From: CAZMGD01 sp964565705
GTDB taxonomy: Bacteria > Actinomycetota > Acidimicrobiia > Acidimicrobiales > Ilumatobacteraceae
Direction of reading: 5' to 3'
Assembly: GCA_964565705.1 (NCBI GenBank)
Contig: CAZMGD010000012.1
Location: 1 to 58,528 of the forward strand
Length of the DNA stretch: 58,528 nt
The notes beneath the pieces were generated by a model. It searched no databases. It was not told where the DNA came from and was given only the letters and a program-made list of their open reading frames with translations. Both the position numbers and the translations under genes were made by a program. Positions 44,519 to 52,775 of the stretch are shown here, piece after piece; position 1 is the first letter of the stretch; every line of letters begins with the position of its first letter.

Positions 44519-45307
44519 ATGTCGTTCACCGCCAAGGACGTCCAGGCGCTGCGCCAGAGCACCGGCGCCGGGATGATGGACGCCAAGAAGGCCCTCGAGG
44601 CCAACGACGGCGACATGGAGGCCGCCAAGCAGTGGCTGCGGGAGAAGGGCCTGGCCGCGTCGGCCAAGCGCGACGACCGCGAGAGCACGCAGGGCATCGT
44701 GTCGCTCGTGCTCGACGGCAGCGTCGGCGCGATCGTGAAGATCACCAGCGAGACCGACTTCGTCGCCTCGTCGGAACACTTCAAGAACGAGGCCCAGACC
44801 CTGGTGACGCTGGTCGCTGCCAAGGGCGAGGCCGCTGCCGGCGAGCGCGCCAAGGAGCTCGAGGACCTGCGGATCCTGCTCAAGGAGAAGATCGAGCTGG
44901 CCCAGATCGTGCGCTTCGAGGCGCCGGCGGGCAACGTCCTCGGCGACTACCTGCACGTGCAGGGTGGCCGCGGCGTCAACGGCGTACTCGTCGAGCTGGA
45001 GGGCGGCACGCCCGAACTGGCCCACGACATCGCCGTGCACGTCGCCTTCGCCCGACCGAAGTTCCTCAGCCGCGACGACATCCCGGCCGAGGAGGTCGCC
45101 AGGGAGCGCGCGACGCTGGAGACGATCACCCGCAACGAGGGCAAGCCCGAGGCGGCGATCCAGAAGATCGTCGACGGCCGGATCGGCGGCTTCTACAAGG
45201 ACGTCGCCTTGCTCGACCAGCCCTACGCCAAGGACGACAAGCAGACGATCAGCCAGCTGCTCGGCGGGGCGAAGGTCGTGCGCTTCGCGCAGGTCGAGAT
45301 CGGCTGA
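44519..45307 (+). CDS. tsf: Translation elongation factor Ts
   Basis: EF-Ts exchanges GDP for GTP on EF-Tu. The 262-residue protein has the N-terminal UBA-like VQALRQSTGAGMMDAKKALE, the TDFVAS motif in KITSETDFVASSEHF, and HVAFARPKFL. It starts 4 nt after the rpsB stop. Confidence 0.97.
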   Translation: MSFTAKDVQALRQSTGAGMMDAKKALEANDGDMEAAKQWLREKGLAASAKRDDRESTQGIVSLVLDGSVGAIVKITSETDFVASSEHFKNEAQTLVTLVAAKGEAAAGERAKELEDLRILLKEKIELAQIVRFEAPAGNVLGDYLHVQGGRGVNGVLVELEGGTPELAHDIAVHVAFARPKFLSRDDIPAEEVARERATLETITRNEGKPEAAIQKIVDGRIGGFYKDVALLDQPYAKDDKQTISQLLGGAKVVRFAQVEIG

Positions 45308-45313
45308 GACCTG

Positions 45314-46060
45314 ATGGACAGCACCAACCACGAGGCCACCGACCGTCCTCGATGGAAGCGGGTGGTGCTGAAGCTGTCAGGTGAGGCGTTGGCCGAATCC
45401 ACCGGGTTCGGCCTCGACCCGAACACGCTCCGCCAGATCGCGACCGAGATCAAAGACGCACAGCAGACGCTCGGCGTCGAGGTCGCGGTCGTGGTCGGCG
45501 GCGGCAACTTCTGGCGCGGCCTGAAAGGCGCCGGGCAGGGCATGGATCCAGCTCAAGCCGACTACATGGGCATGATCGCAACGGTCATCAACGGCTTGGC
45601 GCTACAGGACGCGCTCGAACGCGTCGGTCAGCAGTGCCGGGTCATGACCGCGGTCGAGATGCCCAAGGTGGCCGAGCCCTACATCCGCCGGCGCGCCCAG
45701 CGTCACATGGAGAAGGGCCGCGTGGTGATCTTCGCCGGCGGCACGGGCAACCCGTTCTTCACCACCGACACCGCGGCTGCCCTGCGCGCCGCGGAGATCG
45801 AGGCCCAGGCGATCCTCAAGGGGACGCACTCGGGCGTCGATGGCGTGTACACGGCCGACCCGAAGCTCGATCCGGCCGCGACGCGCTTCGACGAGATCTC
45901 CTACCTGGATGTGATCGCCAAGGACCTCCGGGTGATGGACGCGACCGCGATCGCGTTCTGCCGGGACAACGACATCCCGATCGTCGTGTTCGATGTCAGC
46001 ACCCCCGGCAACGTGCGGTGCGTTCTCGAGGGACAACGCATCGGTACATTGGTCACGTGA
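45314..46060 (+). CDS. pyrH: UMP kinase
   Basis: PyrH phosphorylates UMP to UDP as a hexamer and is regulated by GTP and UTP. The 248-residue protein has VVLKLSGEALAE, VVVGGGNFWRG, DYMGMIATVINGLALQDALE, FAGGTGNPFFTTDTAAALRA and GVDGVYTADPKLDP. It starts 6 nt after tsf and overlaps frr. Confidence 0.97.
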   Translation: MDSTNHEATDRPRWKRVVLKLSGEALAESTGFGLDPNTLRQIATEIKDAQQTLGVEVAVVVGGGNFWRGLKGAGQGMDPAQADYMGMIATVINGLALQDALERVGQQCRVMTAVEMPKVAEPYIRRRAQRHMEKGRVVIFAGGTGNPFFTTDTAAALRAAEIEAQAILKGTHSGVDGVYTADPKLDPAATRFDEISYLDVIAKDLRVMDATAIAFCRDNDIPIVVFDVSTPGNVRCVLEGQRIGTLVT

Positions 46061-46614
46061 TCGACGACACGCTCCTCGAAGCCATCGACAAGATGGACAA
46101 GGCGGTCACGCATGTCCAGTCGCAGTTCCTCACCGTGCGCACGGGCCGCGCCGCACCGGCGCTGGTCGAGAAGCTGATGGTCGAGTACTACGGCGCCGAG
46201 GTGCCGTTGCAGCAGCTGGCCGGCTTCCAGGTGCCCGAGGCCCGACAGCTGATCGTCAAGCCCCACGACCGAGCGTCGCTCGCCGCGATCGAGAAGGCGA
46301 TCCGCGACAGCGATCTCGGCCTCGCTCCGTCGAACGATGGCGTGATCATCCGGCTCAACTTCCCGCCCCTCACCGAGGAGCGGCGCAAGGAGTACGTGAA
46401 GATCGTCAAGCACATGGCCGAGGAGGGTCGCATCGCCGCCCGCAACGTGCGTCGCGACGCGCGCAAGCACCTCGAGACCGCCGAGAAGAACGGCGAGATC
46501 TCCGCCGACGAGCTCGATCGGGCGGAGAAGGAGCTGGAGAAGATCACCCACGACCACGTGGAGCTGATCGACAAGGCCCTCGGCCGCAAGGAAGCGGAAC
46601 TGCTGGAAGTGTGA
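46057..46614 (+). CDS. frr: Ribosome recycling factor
   Basis: RRF splits post-termination ribosomes with EF-G. The 185-residue protein is of exact family length: MDKAVTHVQSQFLTVRTGRA, LVEYYGAEVPLQQLA-type sequence, NLGL-like DSDLGLAPSNDG, IIRLNFPPLTEERRKEYVKI, NVRRDA. GTG 46057 overlaps the pyrH stop as GTGA. TACATT inside the pyrH 3' end lies 6 nt upstream, so an extra leaderless start is possible. Confidence 0.97.
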   Translation: MIDDTLLEAIDKMDKAVTHVQSQFLTVRTGRAAPALVEKLMVEYYGAEVPLQQLAGFQVPEARQLIVKPHDRASLAAIEKAIRDSDLGLAPSNDGVIIRLNFPPLTEERRKEYVKIVKHMAEEGRIAARNVRRDARKHLETAEKNGEISADELDRAEKELEKITHDHVELIDKALGRKEAELLEV

Positions 46615-46630
46615 GCTGCCGGGCGGCGCA

Positions 46631-46648
46631 GGTACGGGTTCCCGCACC
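46631..46648 (+). terminator. Weak hairpin after frr
   Basis: GGTACGGG-TT-CCCGCACC is an 8-bp stem with one G-T pair, without a U-tract, in the 118-bp frr-cdsA gap. Confidence 0.35.
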
Positions 46649-46695
46649 TCGTCGAACGGGGCTACTACCCTGGCCTGAGCCGGGGACGACAAGTC

Positions 46696-46740
46696 ATGGA
46701 CTCGACGTCCCCCAGACCTGGATGGTGCATCTGTGAGTGA
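46696..46740 (+). other. Possible 14-residue leader ORF overlapping cdsA
   Basis: ATG 46696 opens MDSTSPRPGWCICE and stops at 46738-46740, overlapping GTG 46733 by 8 nt. It lies downstream of a -10-like TACTAC/TACCCT at about 46663-46669. It might couple translation to cdsA. It has no known homologue to me. Confidence 0.3.
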
Positions 46741-48112
46741 CGACATCTGGCGCCGGGAGCACGGCGACGACGACGACTTCGGCGAACCGACCGGTGAAGT
46801 CCCTGAAGTCGACGATTCGGCGGCGCTCCGCTTCGGACCCGACGACACCGGGCCGCTGCCCCACTGGACCGAGCCGCCGACGGGCGAGGTGCCCTTGTTC
46901 GCCGAGCCCGCCGAGGCGAGCGGCGCCGCGTCGAGACCCGCACGCGGCGACGAGGGCGAGGACGTCGACGTCTGGGAGAGCTTCACCACGCCCACGCCGG
47001 TGTGGCGCGACGACACCGGAGCGACCGATGCGTCCTTCGGTGACGTCGAGCGACCGTCGACGGCCGATGCATCGGGCCCGTCGACCGGTGAGTTCTACAC
47101 GTCGGAAGAGGGTGCGGTCCGCCGCCGCGAACCGACGCGGATCTCGATCGGCACCGGGATCGACGAGTCCGCCGGCCGGCCGACTCCGGGCGGTCGGCGG
47201 CGTGCCGTTCCGGGTGAGCCGACCCGCCGTCGTCCCGACGGATCGCGGACCACCGGCGCGACCCCTGCCGTCGGCGGCGCCCGCGACCTGCCGACCGCGA
47301 TCGTGGTCGGTCTCGCCCTCGCCGCCGTGTTCATCGGCGCGCTGCTCTGGAAGCCCGTCGCCGTGCTGGCGATCGTCGTCCTCATCGTCGGCTTCGCCGG
47401 TGTCGAGTTCTACGACCGGGTCACCGACAAGGGCTACCGCCCGGTCAGCATCGTGGGCATCGCCGCGTGTGTCGGCGCGCCGCTCGTCGCCTACTGGGTC
47501 GGCGAGCGAGGCATCCCGCTCGTCATCTCGTTCGCGTTCATCGCCGCCGCCATCGCCTTCGTCGGAGCCGACAGCGTGCAGAGCGGTCCGCTCCCCAACT
47601 CGGCGATCACCGCGTTCGGTGTCTTGTGGATCGGTCTGCTCGGCTCGTACGCGGCACTGATCGTGTCCGCGTCCAACGGGCCGCCCGCGAACAACATCGG
47701 CACCGACACGCTCTTCCTGCTCGCGATGGGCGTGGTGTTCAACGACATCGGCGCGTTCTTCGTCGGTTCGGCGGCTGGGCGCACGCCGCTGCGACCGTGG
47801 ATCAGCCCGAACAAGACGGTCGAGGGACTGATCGGCGGCACGATCGGCACGATCGCTGCCGTGATGCTCGCGTCGGTGCCGAGCGACACCTGGACGAGCG
47901 TCACCGACCGGCTGCTGCTCGCCGTCGTCATCGCGATCCTCGCGCCTCTCGGCGACCTGTTCGAGAGCGCGGTCAAACGAAACCTCGACGTCAAGGACTT
48001 CGGCACCATCGTGCGTGGTCACGGTGGGGTGCTCGATCGCTTCGACGGCTTCCTCTTCACCCTCCCCGCCGTCTGGTACCTCCTCATCACCCTGCAGCCC
48101 TACACGAGCTGA
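46733..48112 (+). CDS. cdsA: Phosphatidate cytidylyltransferase (CDP-diglyceride synthase)
   Basis: CdsA makes CDP-diacylglycerol from phosphatidate and CTP in the inner membrane. Residues 1-~180 form an acidic, Pro/Arg-rich cytosolic extension. Residues ~185-459 hold about eight membrane helices and the family signature ESAVKRNLDVKDFGTIVRGH with GGVLDRFDGFL; the usual P before GHGG is R. FVGSAAGRTPLRPWISPNKT is also typical. GTG 46733 is the start. Confidence 0.9.
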   Translation: MSDDIWRREHGDDDDFGEPTGEVPEVDDSAALRFGPDDTGPLPHWTEPPTGEVPLFAEPAEASGAASRPARGDEGEDVDVWESFTTPTPVWRDDTGATDASFGDVERPSTADASGPSTGEFYTSEEGAVRRREPTRISIGTGIDESAGRPTPGGRRRAVPGEPTRRRPDGSRTTGATPAVGGARDLPTAIVVGLALAAVFIGALLWKPVAVLAIVVLIVGFAGVEFYDRVTDKGYRPVSIVGIAACVGAPLVAYWVGERGIPLVISFAFIAAAIAFVGADSVQSGPLPNSAITAFGVLWIGLLGSYAALIVSASNGPPANNIGTDTLFLLAMGVVFNDIGAFFVGSAAGRTPLRPWISPNKTVEGLIGGTIGTIAAVMLASVPSDTWTSVTDRLLLAVVIAILAPLGDLFESAVKRNLDVKDFGTIVRGHGGVLDRFDGFLFTLPAVWYLLITLQPYTS

Positions 48113-48211
48113 CCGGGCTCGCTGCGCCGGCGACCAAGCAACGAGCGGGGTTGGCTGGGAAGTTGCTGAGAGCGGGATGAGGCCGCCCGGCTCACTGGCA
48201 GACTGGTCTCC
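48112..48211. repeat. cdsA-dxr gap with GGGCTCGCTGCG repeat fragment
   Basis: GGGCTCGCTGCGCCGG (48116-48131) directly after the cdsA stop resembles half of the dispersed GGCTCGCTGCGCTCGC repeat. The rest of the gap holds only the dxr promoter. Confidence 0.4.
48199..48204 (+). promoter_or_regulatory. -10-like CAGACT of dxr (TGGCAGACTGG), leaderless
   Basis: TGG-CAGACT is an extended -10-like element 7 nt before ATG 48212, and the same TGGCAGACTG occurs before ispG. Confidence 0.55.
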
Positions 48212-49357
48212 ATGAGTCGGGTGCGGGTGGCGATCGCCGGGTCGTCGGGATCGATCGGGACGCAAGCCCTCGACGTGGTGCGGGCGGAACCGGATCGCTA
48301 CGACGTCGTCGCGCTCGGGGTCGGATCGTCCGCCGACACCGTGATCGCCCAGGCGCGCGAGTTCCGGCCGCAGATGGTCGCCGTGACCGACCCGGCCAAG
48401 CGCGCCGACGTCGCCGCAGCACTGCCCGACACCACCGTCGTCGGCGATCTCCCGGCGCTGGCCGAGCCTGCCGATGTCGTGCTCAACGCGGTCGTCGGTT
48501 TCGCTGGCCTGCCGGTCACGCTCGCCACGCTCGCCGCGGGCAGGCGGCTGGCATTGGCGAACAAGGAGAGCCTGATCGCCGCCGGGCCCGTGGTGCAGCC
48601 GTTGCGCGCCACCCCCGGCGCCGAGCTCGTCCCGGTCGACAGCGAGCACTGTGCCGTCCACCAATGCCTGCGCAGCAGCGGCCGTCCAGCCGAGGAGTTG
48701 GCGCGCATCGTCCTCACCGCGAGTGGGGGCCCGTTCCGGGGGCGCAGCCCCGAATCGCTCGCCGCGGTGTCGGTCGCCGACGCCCTCGCCCATCCGACGT
48801 GGACGATGGGCCCGAAGATCACCGTCGACTCCAGCACGCTCATGAACAAGGGGCTGGAGGTGATCGAGGCCCACGAGCTGTTCGGCGCGCCCTACGAGCG
48901 GATCGAGGTCGTCGTGCACCCGCAGTCGGTCGTGCACTCGATGGTCGAGTTCACCGACGGCGCGACCATCGCCCAGCTCAGCCTGCCCGACATGCGTCTC
49001 CCGATCGGCTACGCGCTGGGCTACCCGGATCGGATCGGCACGCCGTACGGCCGGATCGACTGGGCGCAGCTGTCGCGCCTCGACTTCGAGCGACCGGACA
49101 CCTCGACGTTCAGGTGCCTCGCGCTCGCCTACGCGGCGGGCCGGGCCGGCGGCACCGCGCCGGCGTGGCTCAGCGCCGCCAACGAAGTGGCCGTCGACGC
49201 GTTCCTCGCCGGGCGGATCACCTGGCCGGCGATCGCCGACACCGTCGACGCCGTGCTGCAACAACACCCGGGCGATCCCCACACCCTGACGGCGGATGAC
49301 ATCATCAGGGCCGACGCCGCGGCCCGAGCCGCCGCCCTGCAGATCCTGGATCGATGA
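48212..49357 (+). CDS. dxr: 1-deoxy-D-xylulose 5-phosphate reductoisomerase
   Basis: Dxr catalyses the NADPH-dependent second step of the MEP isoprenoid pathway. The 381-residue protein has the NADPH loop AGSSGSIGTQALDVV, ALANKESLIAAG, VDSEHCAVHQCL, ASGGPFRGR, HPTWTMGPKITVDSSTLMNK, GLEVIEAHELFG and HPQSVVHSMVEF, including the metal and substrate residues. It overlaps the M50 protease gene by ATGA. ispG of the same pathway lies 3.4 kb downstream. Confidence 0.96.
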   Translation: MSRVRVAIAGSSGSIGTQALDVVRAEPDRYDVVALGVGSSADTVIAQAREFRPQMVAVTDPAKRADVAAALPDTTVVGDLPALAEPADVVLNAVVGFAGLPVTLATLAAGRRLALANKESLIAAGPVVQPLRATPGAELVPVDSEHCAVHQCLRSSGRPAEELARIVLTASGGPFRGRSPESLAAVSVADALAHPTWTMGPKITVDSSTLMNKGLEVIEAHELFGAPYERIEVVVHPQSVVHSMVEFTDGATIAQLSLPDMRLPIGYALGYPDRIGTPYGRIDWAQLSRLDFERPDTSTFRCLALAYAAGRAGGTAPAWLSAANEVAVDAFLAGRITWPAIADTVDAVLQQHPGDPHTLTADDIIRADAAARAAALQILDR

Positions 49358-50643
49358 AGACCGACCCCTCCCCGTTCCCCCCGCCGCAGCTGCCCGAGCG
49401 CGAGCAGCCGAGCGCGTACGAGAAGTTCCGCTCGGAGATGGTCGCCGGCGGTGCTGTCGAGGAGGGCGACACGGCGAGCGGTCCGGGCGGCCTGCTCGGC
49501 ATCGTCATCATCCTCGGTCTGCTCGCATGGCTCGCGATCGCCAACATCTGGATGTTCGTGTTCGTGGTCGGCGTGCTGATCGCCGTGTTGCTGCACGAGT
49601 TCGGGCACTTCATCACGGCCAGGTGGGCGGGCATGAAGGTCACGCAGTTCTTCATGGGCTTCGGTCCGAAGCTGTGGAGCTTCCGGCGTGGCGAGGTCGA
49701 GTACGGCGTGCGCGCCCTGCCGCTCGGCGCGTTCGTGCGCATCATCGGGATGAGCAGCGTCGACGAGGTCGAGCCTGCTGACGAGGCGCGCACGTACCGC
49801 CAGAAGCCGTACCGGTGGCGGATGCTCGTGATCTGCGCTGGATCGATCATGCACTTCCTCATCGCGATCGTCCTCGTGCTCGGCGTGTACACGTTGTCGG
49901 GGCGGCCCGAAGAGGGCGACCGGGTGCAGTTCGCCGCGGTCAGCGACGGTGCACCGGCTGCCTCCGCGGGCGTGCAGGCCGACGACATCGTGCTCAGCGT
50001 CGACGGCGTCGCTGCCTCGTCGCCGGGCGCGGTGACCCGTGAGATCACCTCCCACGAGCCGGGCGACGAGGTGACGCTCGAGCTGCTCCGCGACGGGGAA
50101 CCGATCACCATCGACGTCACGCTCGGCCGACGACCGGACGATCCTTCGACCGCGTTCCTCGGTGTCAGCAGTGCACACGAGTTCTCGTACGCGGACCACG
50201 GGCTCGTCGGATCGATCGGGTACACGTTGCGCGACCTGGCCGACATGGGCGTGCAATCGGTGAAGGGCGTCGTCACCGTGATGAACCCGGTGAACCTCCT
50301 CGAGCACCTCACCGGCGAGAGCGACGACCTGTCCACCCGCCCGACCACGCTCGTCGGCGCGACGAACGTCAGCCAGGACGTCGGGCAGGGTGCCGGGTGG
50401 GCCGGCATGCTGATGATGCTCGCCGCGATCAACGTCTTCTTCGGGCTGTTCAACCTGTTCCCGTTGCTGCCCTTCGACGGCGGCCACGCGGCGATCGCCA
50501 CCTACGAACGCATCCGGTCGCGGCGGGGCAAGCGATACTTCGCCGATGTCACGAAGATGATGCCCGTGGCGCTCGCCGTGATGACCCTCCTCGGCTTCAT
50601 GCTCTTCACCGGCCTGTACCTGGACATCGCCAGGCCGCTCTGA
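49354..50643 (+). CDS. rseP: M50 site-2 protease (Rip1/RseP family)
   Basis: This 429-residue intramembrane zinc protease cleaves membrane anti-sigma factors. The active site is H81-E82-F-G-H85 in LLHEFGHFITARWAGM, with the third ligand in LFPLLPFDGGHAAI. A PDZ domain lies between (GAPAASAGVQADDIVLSVDG). The first ~45 residues are a cytosolic extension. It overlaps dxr by ATGA. In mycobacteria the Rip1 protein cuts RskA-type anti-sigma factors; one is encoded at 21716. Confidence 0.94.
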   Translation: MKTDPSPFPPPQLPEREQPSAYEKFRSEMVAGGAVEEGDTASGPGGLLGIVIILGLLAWLAIANIWMFVFVVGVLIAVLLHEFGHFITARWAGMKVTQFFMGFGPKLWSFRRGEVEYGVRALPLGAFVRIIGMSSVDEVEPADEARTYRQKPYRWRMLVICAGSIMHFLIAIVLVLGVYTLSGRPEEGDRVQFAAVSDGAPAASAGVQADDIVLSVDGVAASSPGAVTREITSHEPGDEVTLELLRDGEPITIDVTLGRRPDDPSTAFLGVSSAHEFSYADHGLVGSIGYTLRDLADMGVQSVKGVVTVMNPVNLLEHLTGESDDLSTRPTTLVGATNVSQDVGQGAGWAGMLMMLAAINVFFGLFNLFPLLPFDGGHAAIATYERIRSRRGKRYFADVTKMMPVALAVMTLLGFMLFTGLYLDIARPL

Positions 50644-50745
50644 CGAGGGGTCGGGCGAGATTCCGGCTCGACATCCAGGAGGGACGGGTGCATGCTCGTC
50701 TCGTTGCTGACGCGGTGGGTGGCTGCGCAGCCGAGAGGGGCGATC

Positions 50746-51378
50746 ATGCAGTTGTTCACTCGTTCGGTCATGTTGTCCGGCGCCGTCGCCGACGTGACGG
50801 CCTTCGCGACCGACATGCGCTCGTACGCATCCGGGCTGGCGGGTCGGGAGATGTCGTTGTGGTCGGTGCTGTTCGGCGGCCCCCAGGGCTCGATGGTGTT
50901 CAGCGCCCACGTCGAGGGGTTGGCCGACCTCCAGTCGGTCGGGGCCACCCTGCTCCAGGACTCGGGCTACCACGATCGGCTGGCCGCCGGCCGCGGGTTG
51001 AGCGCCGGCCCAGCCGAGGATCGCCTGTACACGCCGGTGTACGGCACGCTCGGTGACGACCATCCCCCGGTGGGGGCGATGGCGGTGATCACCACGGCGG
51101 TGATCGCCAATGGCAAGTACGCCGAAGCGATCGGCTGGGGCATCGAGATCGCTCAGTACGTCGAGGGCGTCAGCGGGATGCCGATGCTGTTCCTCATGGA
51201 CGACTACGGCGACTTCGGGCGCGTCACCTGGGTGGGGGTGGCGAACGACGCCCAGGCCGCGGACGCGGGCAGCGCCAAGATCAACGCCGACACCGGATAT
51301 GTGGAGCGGCTCGGCGCTGCTGGGGCACTGTTCGTCCCGGGCTCCGGGAGTCGAGGTCTGCTCGCACGCGTCGCGTGA
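50746..51378 (+). CDS. Protein of unknown function, possibly ferredoxin-like alpha/beta fold
   Basis: This 210-residue protein begins MQLFTRSVMLSGAVADVTAF and shows two similar halves, each with a beta-alpha stretch (MRSYASGLAGREMSLWSVLF; VIANGKYAEAIGWGIEIAQY). I know no function. ATG 50746 follows GAGAGGGGCG; an upstream ATG at 50692 has an even better AGGAGGGA, which would add 18 residues. It comes 102 bp after the M50 protease gene on the same strand. Confidence 0.7.
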   Translation: MQLFTRSVMLSGAVADVTAFATDMRSYASGLAGREMSLWSVLFGGPQGSMVFSAHVEGLADLQSVGATLLQDSGYHDRLAAGRGLSAGPAEDRLYTPVYGTLGDDHPPVGAMAVITTAVIANGKYAEAIGWGIEIAQYVEGVSGMPMLFLMDDYGDFGRVTWVGVANDAQAADAGSAKINADTGYVERLGAAGALFVPGSGSRGLLARVA

Positions 51379-51382
51379 GCCG

Positions 51383-52249
51383 TCAACCGGCGAGTGCCTC
51401 GACGTCGGCGCCGACTGCGACCTCGCCGGGGGTGATCACGGTTGCGTAGAGGCCGAGACAGGCCCATTGACCGAGGTCGGCGAACGGGCGCATGTGGTGC
51501 TTGGCGATCGTCTGTAGGACGCCTCGATCGCGGGGCAGGCCCTGCTGTGGGAGCGTCGTCATCACACACCGTGGCGCGAGCGACGCGACCTCGAGCTCGA
51601 CGTCGCCGATGCGCAACCGACGTCCCGGCCACTCGTCCTCGGGCAGGTCGGCGCCGTCGGTGTCGATCAGGAAGTTCATCCGGAACCGCCTCGGGTCCCA
51701 GTCGCCGTCCGGGTGCAGTTCCGCCATCGACCGCAGTGCGCCGGTCGTGATGATCGTGATCGGCGCGACGTCCTGGAACGTGCCGGGCGCCATGAACGCG
51801 AGTGGCATCGTGCTGACCGGCCTGCCCTCGGCCGTCGTCGACGTCTGTGAACCGGTGATCACGTCGTCGGGCGCGATCCCGTCCTCCGACCACACGTAGT
51901 CGTACACACCGTCGGCAGACTCCGTGGCCAACCGCACCGGCCGCCCGACGGCCGCGGTCAACCGGCCGTCGACGTCGGGCGTGGCGACCCGGATCTCACC
52001 GCCGCCGGGCGCGGCGATGACCAGGTTCGGCGTCTCGGGGCTGCCGTCGTACCAGGACCGGAAGTCGAGCAGACCGGCCCAGGCCCGCGGATCCTTGGCG
52101 CTGGCCACCTTGCCCGACGTGGCGTCGACGAGCGCGTGCGTCCGATCGCCGGCGATGCCGCTCGCCCCGACCTGCGCACTGCGCAGCGACTCGCCGAGCA
52201 TCGACTTGACGGCGAAGCGGTCGATCGACGTGAGGCTGCCCAGGCGCAT
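51383..52249 (-). CDS. MOSC-domain protein
   Basis: This 288-residue protein has the MOSC N-terminal beta-barrel (SIDRFAVKSMLGESLRSAQV, GIAGDRTHALVDATSGKVAS) and the MOSC core with a conserved Cys in LEVASLAPRCVMTTLPQQGL and RRFRMNFLID. MOSC proteins carry molybdenum cofactor or sulfur in N-hydroxylated compound reduction. TACGGT lies 7 nt before ATG 52249, so it is probably leaderless. It is convergent with the preceding gene, 4 bp apart. Confidence 0.86.
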   Translation of the reverse strand: MRLGSLTSIDRFAVKSMLGESLRSAQVGASGIAGDRTHALVDATSGKVASAKDPRAWAGLLDFRSWYDGSPETPNLVIAAPGGGEIRVATPDVDGRLTAAVGRPVRLATESADGVYDYVWSEDGIAPDDVITGSQTSTTAEGRPVSTMPLAFMAPGTFQDVAPITIITTGALRSMAELHPDGDWDPRRFRMNFLIDTDGADLPEDEWPGRRLRIGDVELEVASLAPRCVMTTLPQQGLPRDRGVLQTIAKHHMRPFADLGQWACLGLYATVITPGEVAVGADVEALAG

Positions 52250-52271
52250 CCACCAGACCGTACCGGGTCGT

Positions 52272-52706
52272 TCAGTACGGGTTGCTGATGTAGTCCTGCA
52301 GTGCCTTGGACTCGAGCTCCAGCGATTGGATGCGGTCCTTGACCACGTCGCCGATGCTGACGATCCCGGCCAGCTCGCCGTTGACCTCGACGGGAACGTG
52401 ACGCACCCGCAGATCGGTCATCGTGGCCATCAGTTGCTCGATCGTCGTGTCGGGCAGGCAGGTCACGACGGCGGCGGTCATGACCGCCGACACCGGCGCG
52501 ACCAGTACGTCTGCCCCACGCTCGGCGAGCGCCCGCACGACGTCGCGTTCCGACACGATGCCGGCGATGCGCACGCCGTCGTCGGACACCACGGCCGCAC
52601 CGATGCGGTGTTCGGTCATCAGGGCCGCGAGGTCGGCGACGGAGACATCCGAACGGACGGTCACCACCGACGAACCCTTGGTCTGCAGAAGTCTGCTCAC
52701 GTGCAT
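52272..52706 (-). CDS. CBS-pair domain protein
   Basis: This 144-residue protein is almost only two CBS motifs (VADLAALMTEHRIGAAVVSD with GIVSERDVVRALAERG; TIEQLMATMTDLRVRHVPVE with GIVSIGDVVKDRI). Such stand-alone pairs bind adenine nucleotides and act as sensors. ATG 52706 has GGGGGGTTTCG just upstream. Divergent from ispG; the gap holds mirrored -10-like elements. Confidence 0.88.
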   Translation of the reverse strand: MHVSRLLQTKGSSVVTVRSDVSVADLAALMTEHRIGAAVVSDDGVRIAGIVSERDVVRALAERGADVLVAPVSAVMTAAVVTCLPDTTIEQLMATMTDLRVRHVPVEVNGELAGIVSIGDVVKDRIQSLELESKALQDYISNPY

Positions 52707-52740
52707 CGAAACCCCCCAGAGCTCGAATGGACGTCGCCGC

Positions 52741-52768
52741 CAGTCTGCCACGTGTCGCTGGCAGACTG
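52741..52768. promoter_or_regulatory. Inverted repeat CAGTCTGCCA-N8-TGGCAGACTG between CBS gene and ispG
   Basis: Perfect 10-bp arms (52741-52750, 52759-52768) place a -10-like CAGACT on each strand. For ispG the hexamer is 8 nt before ATG 52776 (leaderless). For the CBS gene it lies farther out and gives a ~30-nt leader with a ribosome site. It may serve as both a divergent promoter and an operator. Confidence 0.6.
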
Positions 52769-52775
52769 ATCCGCG

